Notes under the pieces: model-generated
What the model saw: the letters and a program-made list of their open reading frames with translations, nothing else
The model's database searches: none
What the model was told of the DNA's origin: nothing
NCBI RefSeq assembly: GCF_028737315.1
Contig: NZ_JAQZAO010000005.1
Coordinates: forward strand, 248,001-312,000
Source of the DNA: Actinomycetospora lemnae
Lineage (GTDB): Bacteria; Actinomycetota; Actinomycetes; Mycobacteriales; Pseudonocardiaceae
Reading direction: 5' to 3'
DNA length: 64,000 nt
Shown: positions 8,425 through 16,663 of the stretch, in pieces
How positions within the stretch are numbered: the stretch's first letter is position 1
Layout: each line of letters starts with the position of its first letter
Made by a program: the position numbers and the translations under genes

Positions 8425-9543
8425 ATGACCGGACCGGCGGGCCGCGCCGCCCGCACCGCCACCGGCCGGCGACGAGGGACCCGCGCCGACCGGCCGGTCG
8501 AACCGGTGCCCCCACCGGATCCTGCTCCGGGCCCCGTGGACGCCGTCGAGCCCGTCGCGCCCGTGGAGCCCGTCGACCCCGTCGAGGACCCGCCCGACGG
8601 CGTCGACCGCGACGCGCTCACCCGGACGATCGCGATGGTCAACGACAAGGGCGGGGTCGGGAAGACGTCGATCGTCGCGAACCTCGCGGGGCAGTTCGCC
8701 GCCGCCGGGTACCGCTGCCTGCTCGTCGACCTCAACCGGCAGGCGAACCTCGCCGACGACCTCGGCTTCCGCGACGGCCCCGCCGACGACCGCGGCGCGG
8801 GGCTGCTCGTGTCGGTCGTCGCCGGCACCCCGCTGCGGCCCGTCGAGGGCGTCCGGCCGGGGCTCGACGTCGTCGCGGGCGGGGCGCGGCTGGTCGATCT
8901 CGTGCCGCTCATGGTGTCGCGGGTCCAGGAGCAGGGCCGCGCCGCGTTCCTGGCGCTGGCCGAGGTGCTCGCGCCCGTCGCGGGCGACTACGACCTCGTG
9001 TTCATCGACTGCCCGCCCGAGACCACGATCCTCACCGACCTCGCCCTCGCCGCCGCCCGCTGGGTGCTCATGCCGACCAAGTCCGACGGCGGCGGCCTGG
9101 TCGGGATGCGCCTGGTCGGCGAGCGCTTCGCCCTGGCCCGCGAGCTCAACCCGGACCTCGGGCTGCTCGGCGCCGTGCTCTTCGCGACCGGCTCGCGCTC
9201 GCGCGTCGTGCACGCCGAGGTCCGCGAGGCCGTCGAGCGCGCGTTCGGCGGGCACTCGCCGCTGTTCACGACGTCGATCCGGCACGCCGAGCGCACGGCC
9301 CAGGACGCGCGGCGCCTGGGTCGGCTGGCGCACGAGCTCGAGCAGGAGGTGGCGGCCCAGCCTGCCTGGTGGGCGGCGCTGCGGGAGGGTGGGGCGAGCG
9401 CGACCGCCCGGCGGCTCTCGCCGACCGCGGCGAGCGTCGCCGGTGACTACCGCGACCTCGGCGTCGAGCTCCTGACGCTCCTGCGCACCGCTGAGGAGAG
9501 CCCGACCGCCGACGCCCGACCCGAGCAGGAGGCCACGTCGTGA
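8425..9543 (+). CDS. ParA/MinD-like partition ATPase next to gas vesicle genes
   Basis: 372 residues. After a Pro/Asp/Val-rich, probably disordered 60-residue leader comes a deviant Walker A (MVNDKGGVGKTSIV), then LLVDLNRQANLADDLG, Walker B VFIDCPPE and the switch MPTKSDGGGLVGMRLV. ParA proteins move plasmids, chromosomes, carboxysomes and other cargo over the nucleoid by ATP-driven dimer cycling. No parB or parS-like array is seen here. It is coupled by GTGA to the winged-helix gene and precedes the gas vesicle operon in the same direction, so gas vesicle cargo is a reasonable guess. The start is chosen at ATG 8425; no strong ribosome site. Confidence 0.82.
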   Translation: MTGPAGRAARTATGRRRGTRADRPVEPVPPPDPAPGPVDAVEPVAPVEPVDPVEDPPDGVDRDALTRTIAMVNDKGGVGKTSIVANLAGQFAAAGYRCLLVDLNRQANLADDLGFRDGPADDRGAGLLVSVVAGTPLRPVEGVRPGLDVVAGGARLVDLVPLMVSRVQEQGRAAFLALAEVLAPVAGDYDLVFIDCPPETTILTDLALAAARWVLMPTKSDGGGLVGMRLVGERFALARELNPDLGLLGAVLFATGSRSRVVHAEVREAVERAFGGHSPLFTTSIRHAERTAQDARRLGRLAHELEQEVAAQPAWWAALREGGASATARRLSPTAASVAGDYRDLGVELLTLLRTAEESPTADARPEQEATS

Positions 9544-10283
9544 CCGCCGAGACCAGCACCTCCGCCGAGGGGCCCGACCTCAGCTCCGCCTTCGGGCGGC
9601 CGGCGGCGGCGAGCCTGCGCGGCCTGCTGCCGCCGCGTCCCCGGCGCAGCGTCGAGCAGGACGACCGGGCGGACGAGGTCGACCGGGACGAGGCAGCCGC
9701 CGACGGGACGGTCGACGGGACGGTCGACGGGATGGTCGACGAAGCCCTGGTGGACGAGCCCGACGACGAGATGGTCGACGAGCCCCTGGCGGAGGAGCCC
9801 GACGACGAGCCGGCCGACGAGGCGCCGGCGGCCGCGGTCCCCGCGCCGCGGGACCGGCGGGACCGGACGACCCGGCCGGACCGTCGGAGCACTGCGGGGC
9901 GCGGCGGCGCGACGGCCGCCGTCCCGGCGCCGCGCAGCGCCGGCACCGCGAACCACCGGTGGGGTTCGGTGCGGATGGCGTCGCGGGAGCACGTCGAGCT
10001 CGTGGTGCTCGTGGCGTTGCGCCGGGGTCCGGCGAGCGGCCGCGAGCTCGCGGAGCGCCTGCGCGAGGACAGCGGCGGTGGCCTCGCCCCGCCCCCGACG
10101 ACGGTCCAGCGGACCCTGCACCAGCTCGCGCGCCACGGACTCGTCCAGCGCGACGAGGACACCGTTCGACGGCGATACCGACTCACCGCGCTGGGCACCC
10201 GCATCACTCGGGCCCGTGTCCGTGCGTGGCGGGCGATGCGCCGAGCGGTGGACGCCGTCGTGCTCGCCGCCGACGAGGACTGA
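9540..10283 (+). CDS. Winged-helix protein with acidic linker, possible ParA partner or gvp regulator
   Basis: 247 residues. Residues 1-140 are low complexity, with Asp/Glu/Val repeats (DGTVDGTVDGMVDEALVDEP) and then Pro/Arg. Residues about 150-245 form a PadR/MarR-like winged helix: HVELVVLVALRRGPASGREL, PPTTVQRTLHQLARHGLV, then a wing and a dimerising tail helix. The GTG overlaps the ParA stop (GTGA), so the two proteins are made together. It could be a ParB substitute that loads ParA onto cargo or DNA, or the repressor of the following gas vesicle promoter region; the palindromes at 10331 and 10550 are candidate sites. Confidence 0.75.
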   Translation: MTAETSTSAEGPDLSSAFGRPAAASLRGLLPPRPRRSVEQDDRADEVDRDEAAADGTVDGTVDGMVDEALVDEPDDEMVDEPLAEEPDDEPADEAPAAAVPAPRDRRDRTTRPDRRSTAGRGGATAAVPAPRSAGTANHRWGSVRMASREHVELVVLVALRRGPASGRELAERLREDSGGGLAPPPTTVQRTLHQLARHGLVQRDEDTVRRRYRLTALGTRITRARVRAWRAMRRAVDAVVLAADED

Positions 10284-10735
10284 GAGGCCCGACTACTTTT
10301 TCGTCCGCCTCGGGAGCCCTCGGGGCCGTTGTTCGGCATTGCGCCGAACCGACCACCCGTGATGCGGTAGGTCGGCAGGTCCGTGAGGCCCGGGTGAAGC
10401 ACGCTGCGGACCGACGTCCGGCACGGCGCGGTGACCCCGCTCCGTCACCGGACAATCGCAGGAAGTGCTCGCGTCGAGCGTTCGGTCTAGAGAACCCCCG
10501 CGTCCTGCGCAAGCACAATTCGGCGAACGGTCGCCATGTTTTGGGCATTCGTTCGGCGCCCGAACGCGTGACCCTGCTTCGTGCCCTCGTGATCGAGAAT
10601 TGGGGCGAACGGTCCATGAAGAATTTGATCTTCTCGGTCTAGCGCTTTCCGGGAGGACGCGCTGTAATGTCCGGCTCTGCAAGCGGCGGGCTGTGGTCCA
10701 CCGCACAGGGGGACCAATCCGTTCGGAGGTGCACG
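10284..10735 (+). promoter_or_regulatory. Long, relatively AT-rich control region ahead of the gas vesicle operon
   Basis: 452 bases with no gene and visibly lower GC than its flanks. It has two palindromes with the same half site: GTTCGG...CCGAAC at 10331-10349 (7-base gap) and 10551-10565 (3-base gap, arms extending to 10550-10566). GCGAACGGTC occurs twice, at 10523-10532 and 10605-10614. CGGTCTAG occurs twice, at 10483-10490 and 10635-10642. TGTAAT near 10669-10674 could be a -10 box. The first palindrome could also terminate the ParA operon. I read this as the main regulated promoter of the gvp genes. Confidence 0.6.
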
Positions 10736-11740
10736 GTGCCGGGAACCGGCCTGAAATTGGCCCTCGCGGTCATCGGCGGCTATCTGTTGGGCCGCACGAA
10801 GAAGATGAAGCTCGCCATCATGCTGGGCGGAGCGCTCGCCGGGAAGAAGATCACCACTGACCCCACGCAGCTGCTGGGCATGGTGACGAAGCTCGTGTCC
10901 GCCTCGCCGGAGCTCCAGAAGCTCGACTCGGCCGTCCGCGGCCGGCTGCTCGAGGCGGGCAAGGACGCCGCGCTCGCGGTCGCCAGCTCGCGCATGGAGG
11001 CGCTGACCGACAGCCTGGTCAACCGCGTCGAGAACTTCGGCAAGCCCGCCGCCGACGCGGCCGGTACCGCCGGGCAGGCGGTCGGCGACACCGCCGGTGC
11101 CGCGGGCGACGCCGCCGGCCAGGCCGGCGGCGCGGTCGGCGACGCCGCCTCCTCGACGGGCAAGGCCGTCGGGGGCGCCGTCGGTGGCGCGGGCAGCGCC
11201 GTCGGCGGGGCGGCGCGCGGTCTGTCCGGCCGCGGCCGACGCAAGAAGCAGGCCGAGGAGCCCTCGGAGGAGGGCGTCGACGTCGCCGAGGAGATCGAGG
11301 ACGCCGACGAGACCGAGGACGTCGACGAGGTCGACGAGACCGGTGCCGACGAGACCGATGCCGACGAGACCGGTGCCGACGACACCGGTGCCGAGGAGAC
11401 CGGTGGCGACGAGCCCCAGGAGAGCGAGGAGCCGGAGCCGGCCCGCGCCTCGTCGGGGTCGTCCGGGTCGTCGGGCCGTCGTCGCTCGACGAAGTCCTCC
11501 TCCGGCGGGTCGAGCAGCTCCGGCAGCTCCTCCTCCGGCGAGCGGCGCCGCCGCTCGAGCTCCTCGGAGGACGGCTCGTCCTCGACGCGCTCGGCGAGCA
11601 ACGGCGCGTCGCGCCGGTCGGGCTCGAGCGGCCGGTCGCGGTCGTCCTCGTCCTCCACGTCCTCCACCGAGGGCAGCTCCCGCAGCCGGGCGACCGCCGG
11701 GTCGGGCTCGCGACGGACGGCGGCGAAGCGCGATGACTGA
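10736..11740 (+). CDS. Gas vesicle cluster protein, glycine-zipper helices plus disordered charged tail
   Basis: 334 residues from a GTG five bases after GGAGGT. Two short glycine-rich hydrophobic helices lie at residues about 4-35 (LALAVIGGYLLGRT, LAIMLGGALAGKK). A helical domain to residue about 105 follows, then Ala/Gly repeats (GTAGQAVGDTAGAAGDAAG), an acidic Asp/Glu/Thr block and a Ser/Arg tail. Similar Ala-rich proteins sit at this place in other actinobacterial gvp clusters, but I know of no function. The hydrophobic start suggests membrane or gas vesicle surface contact. Coupled to the next gene by an 8-base overlap. Confidence 0.7.
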   Translation: MPGTGLKLALAVIGGYLLGRTKKMKLAIMLGGALAGKKITTDPTQLLGMVTKLVSASPELQKLDSAVRGRLLEAGKDAALAVASSRMEALTDSLVNRVENFGKPAADAAGTAGQAVGDTAGAAGDAAGQAGGAVGDAASSTGKAVGGAVGGAGSAVGGAARGLSGRGRRKKQAEEPSEEGVDVAEEIEDADETEDVDEVDETGADETDADETGADDTGAEETGGDEPQESEEPEPARASSGSSGSSGRRRSTKSSSGGSSSSGSSSSGERRRRSSSSEDGSSSTRSASNGASRRSGSSGRSRSSSSSTSSTEGSSRSRATAGSGSRRTAAKRDD

Positions 11741-13016
11741 GGCAGCCACGGACGCCGCGACCAACGGGCACCGGCCCGACTCGGACGCCGGGTCCGGATC
11801 GCTCACCGACATGCTGCCGACCGACCGGCTCAAGCAGGCCGCGCAGTCGCTGCTCAAGGCCGCCACCGACAGGGCGGTCAACGCGGCGCTCGACCAGGTC
11901 GAGGGCCTGACGGGCAAGCTCACCGACGTCGCCGGGGACCCGGGCAGCCTCGGTTCCGTGTTCGGTGGTGGCTCGTCGGACGATGGCGACGACTCGTCGG
12001 GCGGCGGCATCGGAGGCGCGCTGAAGAGCGGTCTCTCGACGGTGAAGGACAAGGCGCTGGGAGCGGTCGGCCTCGGTGGCGGCGACGACGACGGCGACAG
12101 CGACGAGGACGGCAGCGGCGGCGGGGGCGGCAGCTCCGGCAGTGGCCGCGGCAAGTTCAAGTTCATGAACATCTACGAGGCCCAGGACGTCGGGGTGCCG
12201 CTGCGCGTCGCCTACGACCAGTGGACCCAGATGGCCGACTTCCCGAGCTTCATGAAGAAGGTCGAGACGGTCAACCAGGAGTCCGACGAGAAGGTCACCT
12301 GGACGGCGAAGGTGTTCTGGTCGCGTCGCTCGTGGGAGACCACGATCCGCGAGCAGGTGCCCGACAGCCACATCCTGTGGGTCTCGTCGGGGGCCAAGGG
12401 CCACGCGGACGGCATCGTCACGTTCTCGGAGCTCGCGCCGAACCTGACGAAGATCGTCCTGATCATGGAGTACTACCCGCAGGGCTTCATGGAGAAGACC
12501 GGCAACCTCTGGCGGGCGGTCGGCCGGCGGGCGCGGCTGGAGTTCAAGCACTTCTGCCGCCACGTCATGATGGACACGCTGATCAACCGCGAGGAGCTCG
12601 AGGGCTGGCGCGGCGAGATCCGTGACAGCGAGGTCGTCAAGACCCACGAGGAAGCCCTCGAGGAGGAGCAGCGCGCGGCCGAGGAGGACCGCGAGGACGT
12701 CGAGGACGAGTACGGCGACGAGGACGAGTACGCCGACGACGACCTCGCCGCGGAGGACGAGGACGACCTCGCTGCCGAGGACGAGGACGACCTGGCCGCC
12801 GAGGACGAGGACGCCGAGGACCTCGAGGACGAGTACGACGACGAGGACCTCGTGGACCTCGAGGACACCGACGACGAGCTCGCGGACGAGGAGCTCGCCG
12901 ACGACGAGCTCGAGGACGCCGAGGACGCCGAGGACGAGGCTCCTGAGGACGACGACGCCGGCGACGACGCCGAGCGCCCGCGCCGACGCTCCCGCCGGCA
13001 GCGCACCCCGGCCTGA
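11733..13016 (+). CDS. SRPBCC/START-like gas vesicle cluster protein with acidic tail
   Basis: 427 residues. A helical N terminus (TDRLKQAAQSLLKAATDRAV) and a Gly/Ser/Asp linker lead to a polyketide-cyclase/START-type lipid- or ligand-binding barrel at residues about 140-300 (VPLRVAYDQWTQMADFPSFM, VTWTAKVFWSRRSWETTIRE, GFMEKTGNLWR). A tail of over 120 residues follows, almost all Asp/Glu, with the octad DDLAAEDE repeated three times (12738-12810). SRPBCC proteins are regular members of actinobacterial gvp clusters and may carry a hydrophobic ligand or chaperone GvpA. It begins inside the previous gene (ATGACTGA). Confidence 0.8.
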   Translation: MTEAATDAATNGHRPDSDAGSGSLTDMLPTDRLKQAAQSLLKAATDRAVNAALDQVEGLTGKLTDVAGDPGSLGSVFGGGSSDDGDDSSGGGIGGALKSGLSTVKDKALGAVGLGGGDDDGDSDEDGSGGGGGSSGSGRGKFKFMNIYEAQDVGVPLRVAYDQWTQMADFPSFMKKVETVNQESDEKVTWTAKVFWSRRSWETTIREQVPDSHILWVSSGAKGHADGIVTFSELAPNLTKIVLIMEYYPQGFMEKTGNLWRAVGRRARLEFKHFCRHVMMDTLINREELEGWRGEIRDSEVVKTHEEALEEEQRAAEEDREDVEDEYGDEDEYADDDLAAEDEDDLAAEDEDDLAAEDEDAEDLEDEYDDEDLVDLEDTDDELADEELADDELEDAEDAEDEAPEDDDAGDDAERPRRRSRRQRTPA

Positions 13017-13066
13017 ACGCGCGTCCCGGTTGAGACCACAGCCGGGCCGAACGTCACACCCGACCG

Positions 13067-13091
13067 CGGCGCCGGCTGATCGCCGGCGCCG
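13067..13091 (+). promoter_or_regulatory. Perfect 10-bp stem-loop ahead of gvpA
   Basis: CGGCGCCGGC, loop TGATC, GCCGGCGCCG, 26 bases before the gvpA start and 50 after the upstream stop. It could end the upstream transcript, or mark an mRNA processing site that lets the shell protein GvpA be made in excess of its neighbours. Confidence 0.65.
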
Positions 13092-13117
13092 TCCCCGACG
13101 CACTGGAAGGGGGCACG

Positions 13118-13498
13118 GTGACCGTCAGCCAACGGCAAGGCGGAGGCGTGCAGAAGGACCCGCAGGGCGGACTCGCCGAGGTCCTCGACCTGATCCTCGA
13201 CAAGGGTCTGGTCATCGACGCGTTCGTGAAGGTGTCGCTGGTCGGGATCGAGATCCTCACCATCGACGCCCGCATCGTGGTGGCCAGCGTGGACACCTAC
13301 CTCCGGTTCGCGGAGGCCACCAACCGACTCGATCTGCACGCCAAGGGCGGCAAGGACCTCAGCGAGGTCGTCGGCGGCATGACCGAGGGCGCGACGGAGG
13401 GCGGCGCCAAGGGCAAGACCAAGGGCATGCTCGACGCCGGCAAGGAGAAGTGGGACGAAGTGCGCGGCGAGCGCCAGAACCGCCGCGAGAAGGCCTGA
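13118..13498 (+). CDS. gvpA: Gas vesicle structural protein GvpA
   Basis: 126 residues. The core [50 protein letters not shown] is the GvpA fold: helix, two beta strands, helix. GvpA polymerises into the ribs of the gas-filled protein shell. The C terminus has about 45 extra Gly/Lys/Glu residues ([20 protein letters not shown]) beyond the short cyanobacterial form, as is common in actinobacteria. The GTG follows GGAAGGGGG, a strong ribosome site, and a stem-loop lies just upstream. Confidence 0.93.
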   Translation: MTVSQRQGGGVQKDPQGGLAEVLDLILDKGLVIDAFVKVSLVGIEILTIDARIVVASVDTYLRFAEATNRLDLHAKGGKDLSEVVGGMTEGATEGGAKGKTKGMLDAGKEKWDEVRGERQNRREKA

Positions 13499-13508
13499 GG
13501 GGGCGGAC

Positions 13509-14315
13509 GTGACCACGACGGAGGACACGAAGGGCTCTCAGGAGACCCGTCGCGGCTCCTACATCTACGGCATCGTGCCGGCCGGGGTGCGGATCCCCGA
13601 CGGCCTCGACCCCATTCCCTACGGTGACCAGGACGGCGAGCTCGGCCTGGTCACCGAGGGGCGGTTGGCGGCGGTCGTCAGCGACGTCGCCGCCGACCGG
13701 GCGCTCGGCACCCGGCGGGACCTCATGGCCCACGAGGCCGTGCTCAACGCCATCGCGCAGGACACCCCGGTGCTGCCGATGCGCTTCGGCGCGGTCGTCA
13801 CCGACGACGACGCCGTCGCCGAGGAGCTCCTGGCCCCGCACCAGGACTACTTCGTCCGGGCGCTCGAGCAGCTCGAGGGCCACCTCGAGTTCCGCCTGCG
13901 CGGCGACTACGACCAGGACGCGGTCCTCGGTCGCATCCTCGAGGCCGACCCCCGGATCCAGCAGATGCGGGAGAAGATCGCCGGGGTCGACGAGGACGCC
14001 AGCTACTACGACCGCATCCGACTCGGCGAGGCCATCTCGCAGGCCATGGACAAGCTCCGCGAGGAGGACGCGCAGGCGTGCGTCGACGCCCTCGCGAAGT
14101 TCGCCGTCGCCACCGAGGTCAAGGAGGTCGGCGGGGAGAACGGTGCCGTGCACCTGGCCTTCCTCGTCCGCACCGATCACCGCAGCGACTTCGAGCGGGC
14201 CGTCGACGACCTCGGCGACTCCTGGTCGGGCCGGGTCGAGCTGCGGCTCATCGGTCCCACCGCGGCGTTCGACTTCCTGCCCGAGTTCGACGCACCCGAC
14301 GAAGCGCAGGCCTGA
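13509..14315 (+). CDS. gvpF: Gas vesicle protein GvpF (GvpF/L family)
   Basis: 268 residues. It opens with YIYGIVPAG, has LAAVVSDVAADRALGTRRDL and the conserved TPVLPMRFGAVV, a helical middle with DYDQDAVLGRILEADP, and the second ferredoxin-like lobe GAVHLAFLVR...WSGRVELRLIGPTAAFDFLP. GvpF binds GvpA and caps the growing shell end. The GTG sits 10 bases after gvpA. Length is normal. It is one of two GvpF/L paralogues in the locus (the other starts at 16660). Confidence 0.93.
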   Translation: MTTTEDTKGSQETRRGSYIYGIVPAGVRIPDGLDPIPYGDQDGELGLVTEGRLAAVVSDVAADRALGTRRDLMAHEAVLNAIAQDTPVLPMRFGAVVTDDDAVAEELLAPHQDYFVRALEQLEGHLEFRLRGDYDQDAVLGRILEADPRIQQMREKIAGVDEDASYYDRIRLGEAISQAMDKLREEDAQACVDALAKFAVATEVKEVGGENGAVHLAFLVRTDHRSDFERAVDDLGDSWSGRVELRLIGPTAAFDFLPEFDAPDEAQA

Positions 14316-14322
14316 GGACGAC

Positions 14323-14559
14323 GTGGGTTTCTTCACCGAGCTGCTCCTGCTGCCCCTCGCCCCGGTCCGCGGGGTGGCGTGGGTGGGCGAGAAGATCGCG
14401 GACCAGGTCGACCACCAGATGAACGACCCCGCGGTCATCCGGGCGCAGATCGACGAGCTCGACGCTGCCTTCGAGCGCGGCGAGATCACCGAGGAAGAGC
14501 GTGACGAGCAGCAGGAGGTCCTGTTGCAGCGTCTCGTGGGCGGCGGAGGTGGGGCGTGA
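14323..14559 (+). CDS. gvpG: Gas vesicle protein GvpG
   Basis: 78 residues. FFTELLLLPLAPVRGVAWVG followed by EKIADQVDHQMNDPAVIRAQ and the charged helix of GvpG, a small assembly factor that contacts GvpF and GvpL. GTG start seven bases after the gvpF stop. Its last codons overlap the gvpO start (GTGA). Confidence 0.9.
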   Translation: MGFFTELLLLPLAPVRGVAWVGEKIADQVDHQMNDPAVIRAQIDELDAAFERGEITEEERDEQQEVLLQRLVGGGGGA

Positions 14560-15980
14560 CCCGCTCCGCCGACACCCCGCCCCTGACCGACCAGGAACGT
14601 CCCCGCCGCCGGCGCCGCACCAGCGGCGACGGCGGCGAGGGCGGCGGCGACCAGGGGGAGGCCCCGGCCTCCCGCGAGTCCCGCTCCGACGGGAACGGCA
14701 CCGCCCCCGACGACGAGCGTCCGCGCCGGCGGCGGAAGTCCGACGACGCGGCGGAGCCCGAGCGGCCCCGCCGTCGGCGCCGGTCCGCCGAGTCCGGGGA
14801 GACCCCCGCCGAGGACCGGCCCCGTCGCAAGCGCCGTCCCGCTGAGGAGTCGGGCGACGGGGCGGAGCCGCAGCGGCCGCGGCGGAAGCGCCGCCCGGCC
14901 GAGGACGAGGCGGCTGGGGAGGACCGGGCCCGCCGCAAGCGCCGTCCCGCCGACGACGCGTCGGGCGAGGAGGCGGAGCCGGAGCGGCCGCGCCGCAAGC
15001 GCCGCCCGGCCGAGGACGACACGGGTGGGGAGGACCGACCCCGCCGCAAGCGCCGTCCCGCCGACGACGCGTCGGGCGAGGGGGCGGAGCCGGAGCGGCC
15101 GCGCCGCAAGCGCCGCCCGGCCGAGGACGACACCGGCGGGGAGGACCGACCCCGCCGACCCCGGCGTCCCCAGGGCGACGGCGGCGAGGAGGAGCGCCCC
15201 CGTCGCCGACGCACGGCGGCAGCCGGGTCCGCCGGCGACGGCACCGACGGGTCCGGGGAGCAGGACCGCCCGCGGCGTCGGCGTCGTGCCGCCGAGGACG
15301 CGTCGGACCAGGACCGCCCTCGACGTCGTCGCCGGCCGGAGCCCGAACCGGAGCCGGAGCCGGAGGCCGTGGACGACCAGCCGGAGGAGCTCGACGACGA
15401 CGTCGAGGAGCCGGCGGACGAGGCCGACGAGCAGCCCGAGGACCGTGACGCCGAGGTTGACGAGCCGGAGGAGGCCGAGGCCGAGGCCGACGAGGACCTG
15501 GACGACGAGGTCGACGAGGACCTGGACGACGAGGCCGACGAGGACCTGGACGACGAGGCCGACGAGGACCTGGACGACGAGGCCGACGAGGACCTCGATG
15601 ACGAGGCCGACGAGGACCTCGACGACGAGGCCGACCTGGACGACGAGGACGAGGCGGAGGACGAGATCGCCGAGCCGGAACCCGAGCCGGAACCCGAGCC
15701 GGAGCCCGAGCCCCGGCCGAAGAAGATCCCCGCTCGCAAGATCGCTCGCTGGGCCGCGCAGCAGGTCCAGGAGATGAGCGGCAAGGAGAGCGAGGCCATC
15801 ACCTCGGTGCGCAAGACCGAGGACGGGTACGTCGTCGGTCTCGAGGTGGTCGAGGCTCGCAAGATCCCCGAGACCAGTGACATCCTCGCCAGCTACGAGG
15901 CCGAGATGGACTCCGACGGCGAGCTGATCAGCTACCACCGGGTGAAGCGCTACACCCGGGGTCGCGGCGACGACGACTGA
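14556..15980 (+). CDS. gvpO: Gas vesicle protein GvpO with giant repeat-built charged extension
   Basis: 474 residues, against roughly 100-130 for ordinary GvpO. Only residues about 388-474 are GvpO (KKIPARKIARWAAQQVQEMS, TEDGYVVGLEVVEARKIPET, YHRVKRYTRGRG). Residues about 16-260 are basic repeats built around RPRRKRRPA separated by acidic spacers. Residues about 261-385 are nearly all Asp/Glu, with DEDLDDEA repeated six times and Pro-Glu runs. The whole extension must be disordered. GvpO is needed for normal gas vesicle levels in haloarchaea; the extension could hold RNA, DNA or other charged gvp tails. Coupled to gvpG by GTGA. Repeat number may vary between strains. Confidence 0.88.
   Translation: MTRSADTPPLTDQERPRRRRRTSGDGGEGGGDQGEAPASRESRSDGNGTAPDDERPRRRRKSDDAAEPERPRRRRRSAESGETPAEDRPRRKRRPAEESGDGAEPQRPRRKRRPAEDEAAGEDRARRKRRPADDASGEEAEPERPRRKRRPAEDDTGGEDRPRRKRRPADDASGEGAEPERPRRKRRPAEDDTGGEDRPRRPRRPQGDGGEEERPRRRRTAAAGSAGDGTDGSGEQDRPRRRRRAAEDASDQDRPRRRRRPEPEPEPEPEAVDDQPEELDDDVEEPADEADEQPEDRDAEVDEPEEAEAEADEDLDDEVDEDLDDEADEDLDDEADEDLDDEADEDLDDEADEDLDDEADLDDEDEAEDEIAEPEPEPEPEPEPEPRPKKIPARKIARWAAQQVQEMSGKESEAITSVRKTEDGYVVGLEVVEARKIPETSDILASYEAEMDSDGELISYHRVKRYTRGRGDDD
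14949..15170 (+). repeat. Two near-identical 111-bp tandem copies inside gvpO
   Basis: 14949-15059 and 15060-15170 differ by only a few bases and stay in frame (37 residues each). Diverged copies flank them. This is a recent in-frame expansion in the basic half of the GvpO extension. Confidence 0.8.
15490..15633 (+). repeat. 24-bp tandem repeat, six copies, acidic part of gvpO
   Basis: The unit encodes DEDLDDEA (first copy DEDLDDEV). The copies are nearly identical in sequence and in frame, another slippage- or recombination-prone block. Confidence 0.8.
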
Positions 15981-16015
15981 CCATCGGCCACCGGGGGACA
16001 CGAGAAGGAGAGACC

Positions 16016-16663
16016 ATGAGTGACCCGGTGCGCTGGACCGGGCAGATGCCGTCGACCTCCAACCAGGGCGGTGGCCGGCAGCCGGCCCGCCAGGGCGGCG
16101 GGGACGGCACGAACCTGGCCGACATCCTCGAGCGGGTCCTCGACAAGGGCATCGTCATCGCGGGCGACGTCCAGATCAACCTGCTCGACATCGAGCTGCT
16201 GACGATCAAGCTGCGGCTGATCGTGGCGTCGGTGGACCGGGCGAAGGAGATGGGCATCGACTGGTGGGAGCGCGACCCCACCCTCTCCTCGGGCCACCAG
16301 CAGCTCGAGGAGGAGAACCGCCGCCTGCGCGAGCGACTCGAGGCCCTCGAGGGGCGCAACGGCCACGCTCCGTCGCTGGACCGCGCCGACGACAGCGACG
16401 ACGACACCGATGAGGACACCGACGACGACGTCGAGGACGCCGACGTGGTGGACGGCGAGGAGATCGGCGACGAGGTCGACGACGAGGTCGACGACGAGGT
16501 CGAGGAGGGCGGGCCCGACGACGTCGAGGACGCCGAGGTCGTCGACGACCCCGCGCCGGAACCGGAGCCCGCCCCCGCGCGCCGCCGGAAGACCGAGCGG
16601 GGAGTGGGCCAGGAGCGGTCGGGTCGTCGACGCTCCACGCGTCGGCAGGAGGACGACCGGTGA
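16016..16663 (+). CDS. gvpJ: Gas vesicle protein GvpJ (GvpA family) with acidic tail
   Basis: 215 residues. The GvpA-like core is at about 33-80 (NLADILERVLDKGIVIAGDV, INLLDIELLTIKLRLIVASV, DRAKEMGIDWWERDP), with the longer second helix and WWERDP typical of GvpJ/GvpM, the minor tip proteins. After a coiled coil (LEEENRRLRERLEALE) comes a 100-residue tail, first Asp/Glu-Val repeats (DEVDDEVDDEVEE) and then Arg-rich. The ATG follows GAGAAGGAGAG. The tail is again polyampholyte, like those of three other proteins in the locus. Confidence 0.9.
   Translation: MSDPVRWTGQMPSTSNQGGGRQPARQGGGDGTNLADILERVLDKGIVIAGDVQINLLDIELLTIKLRLIVASVDRAKEMGIDWWERDPTLSSGHQQLEEENRRLRERLEALEGRNGHAPSLDRADDSDDDTDEDTDDDVEDADVVDGEEIGDEVDDEVDDEVEEGGPDDVEDAEVVDDPAPEPEPAPARRRKTERGVGQERSGRRRSTRRQEDDR

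Noticed and set aside
14556-15980. Regular repeats resembling a CRISPR or satellite array
   Set aside because: The repeats are tandem without unique spacers, in frame, and encode the GvpO extension.
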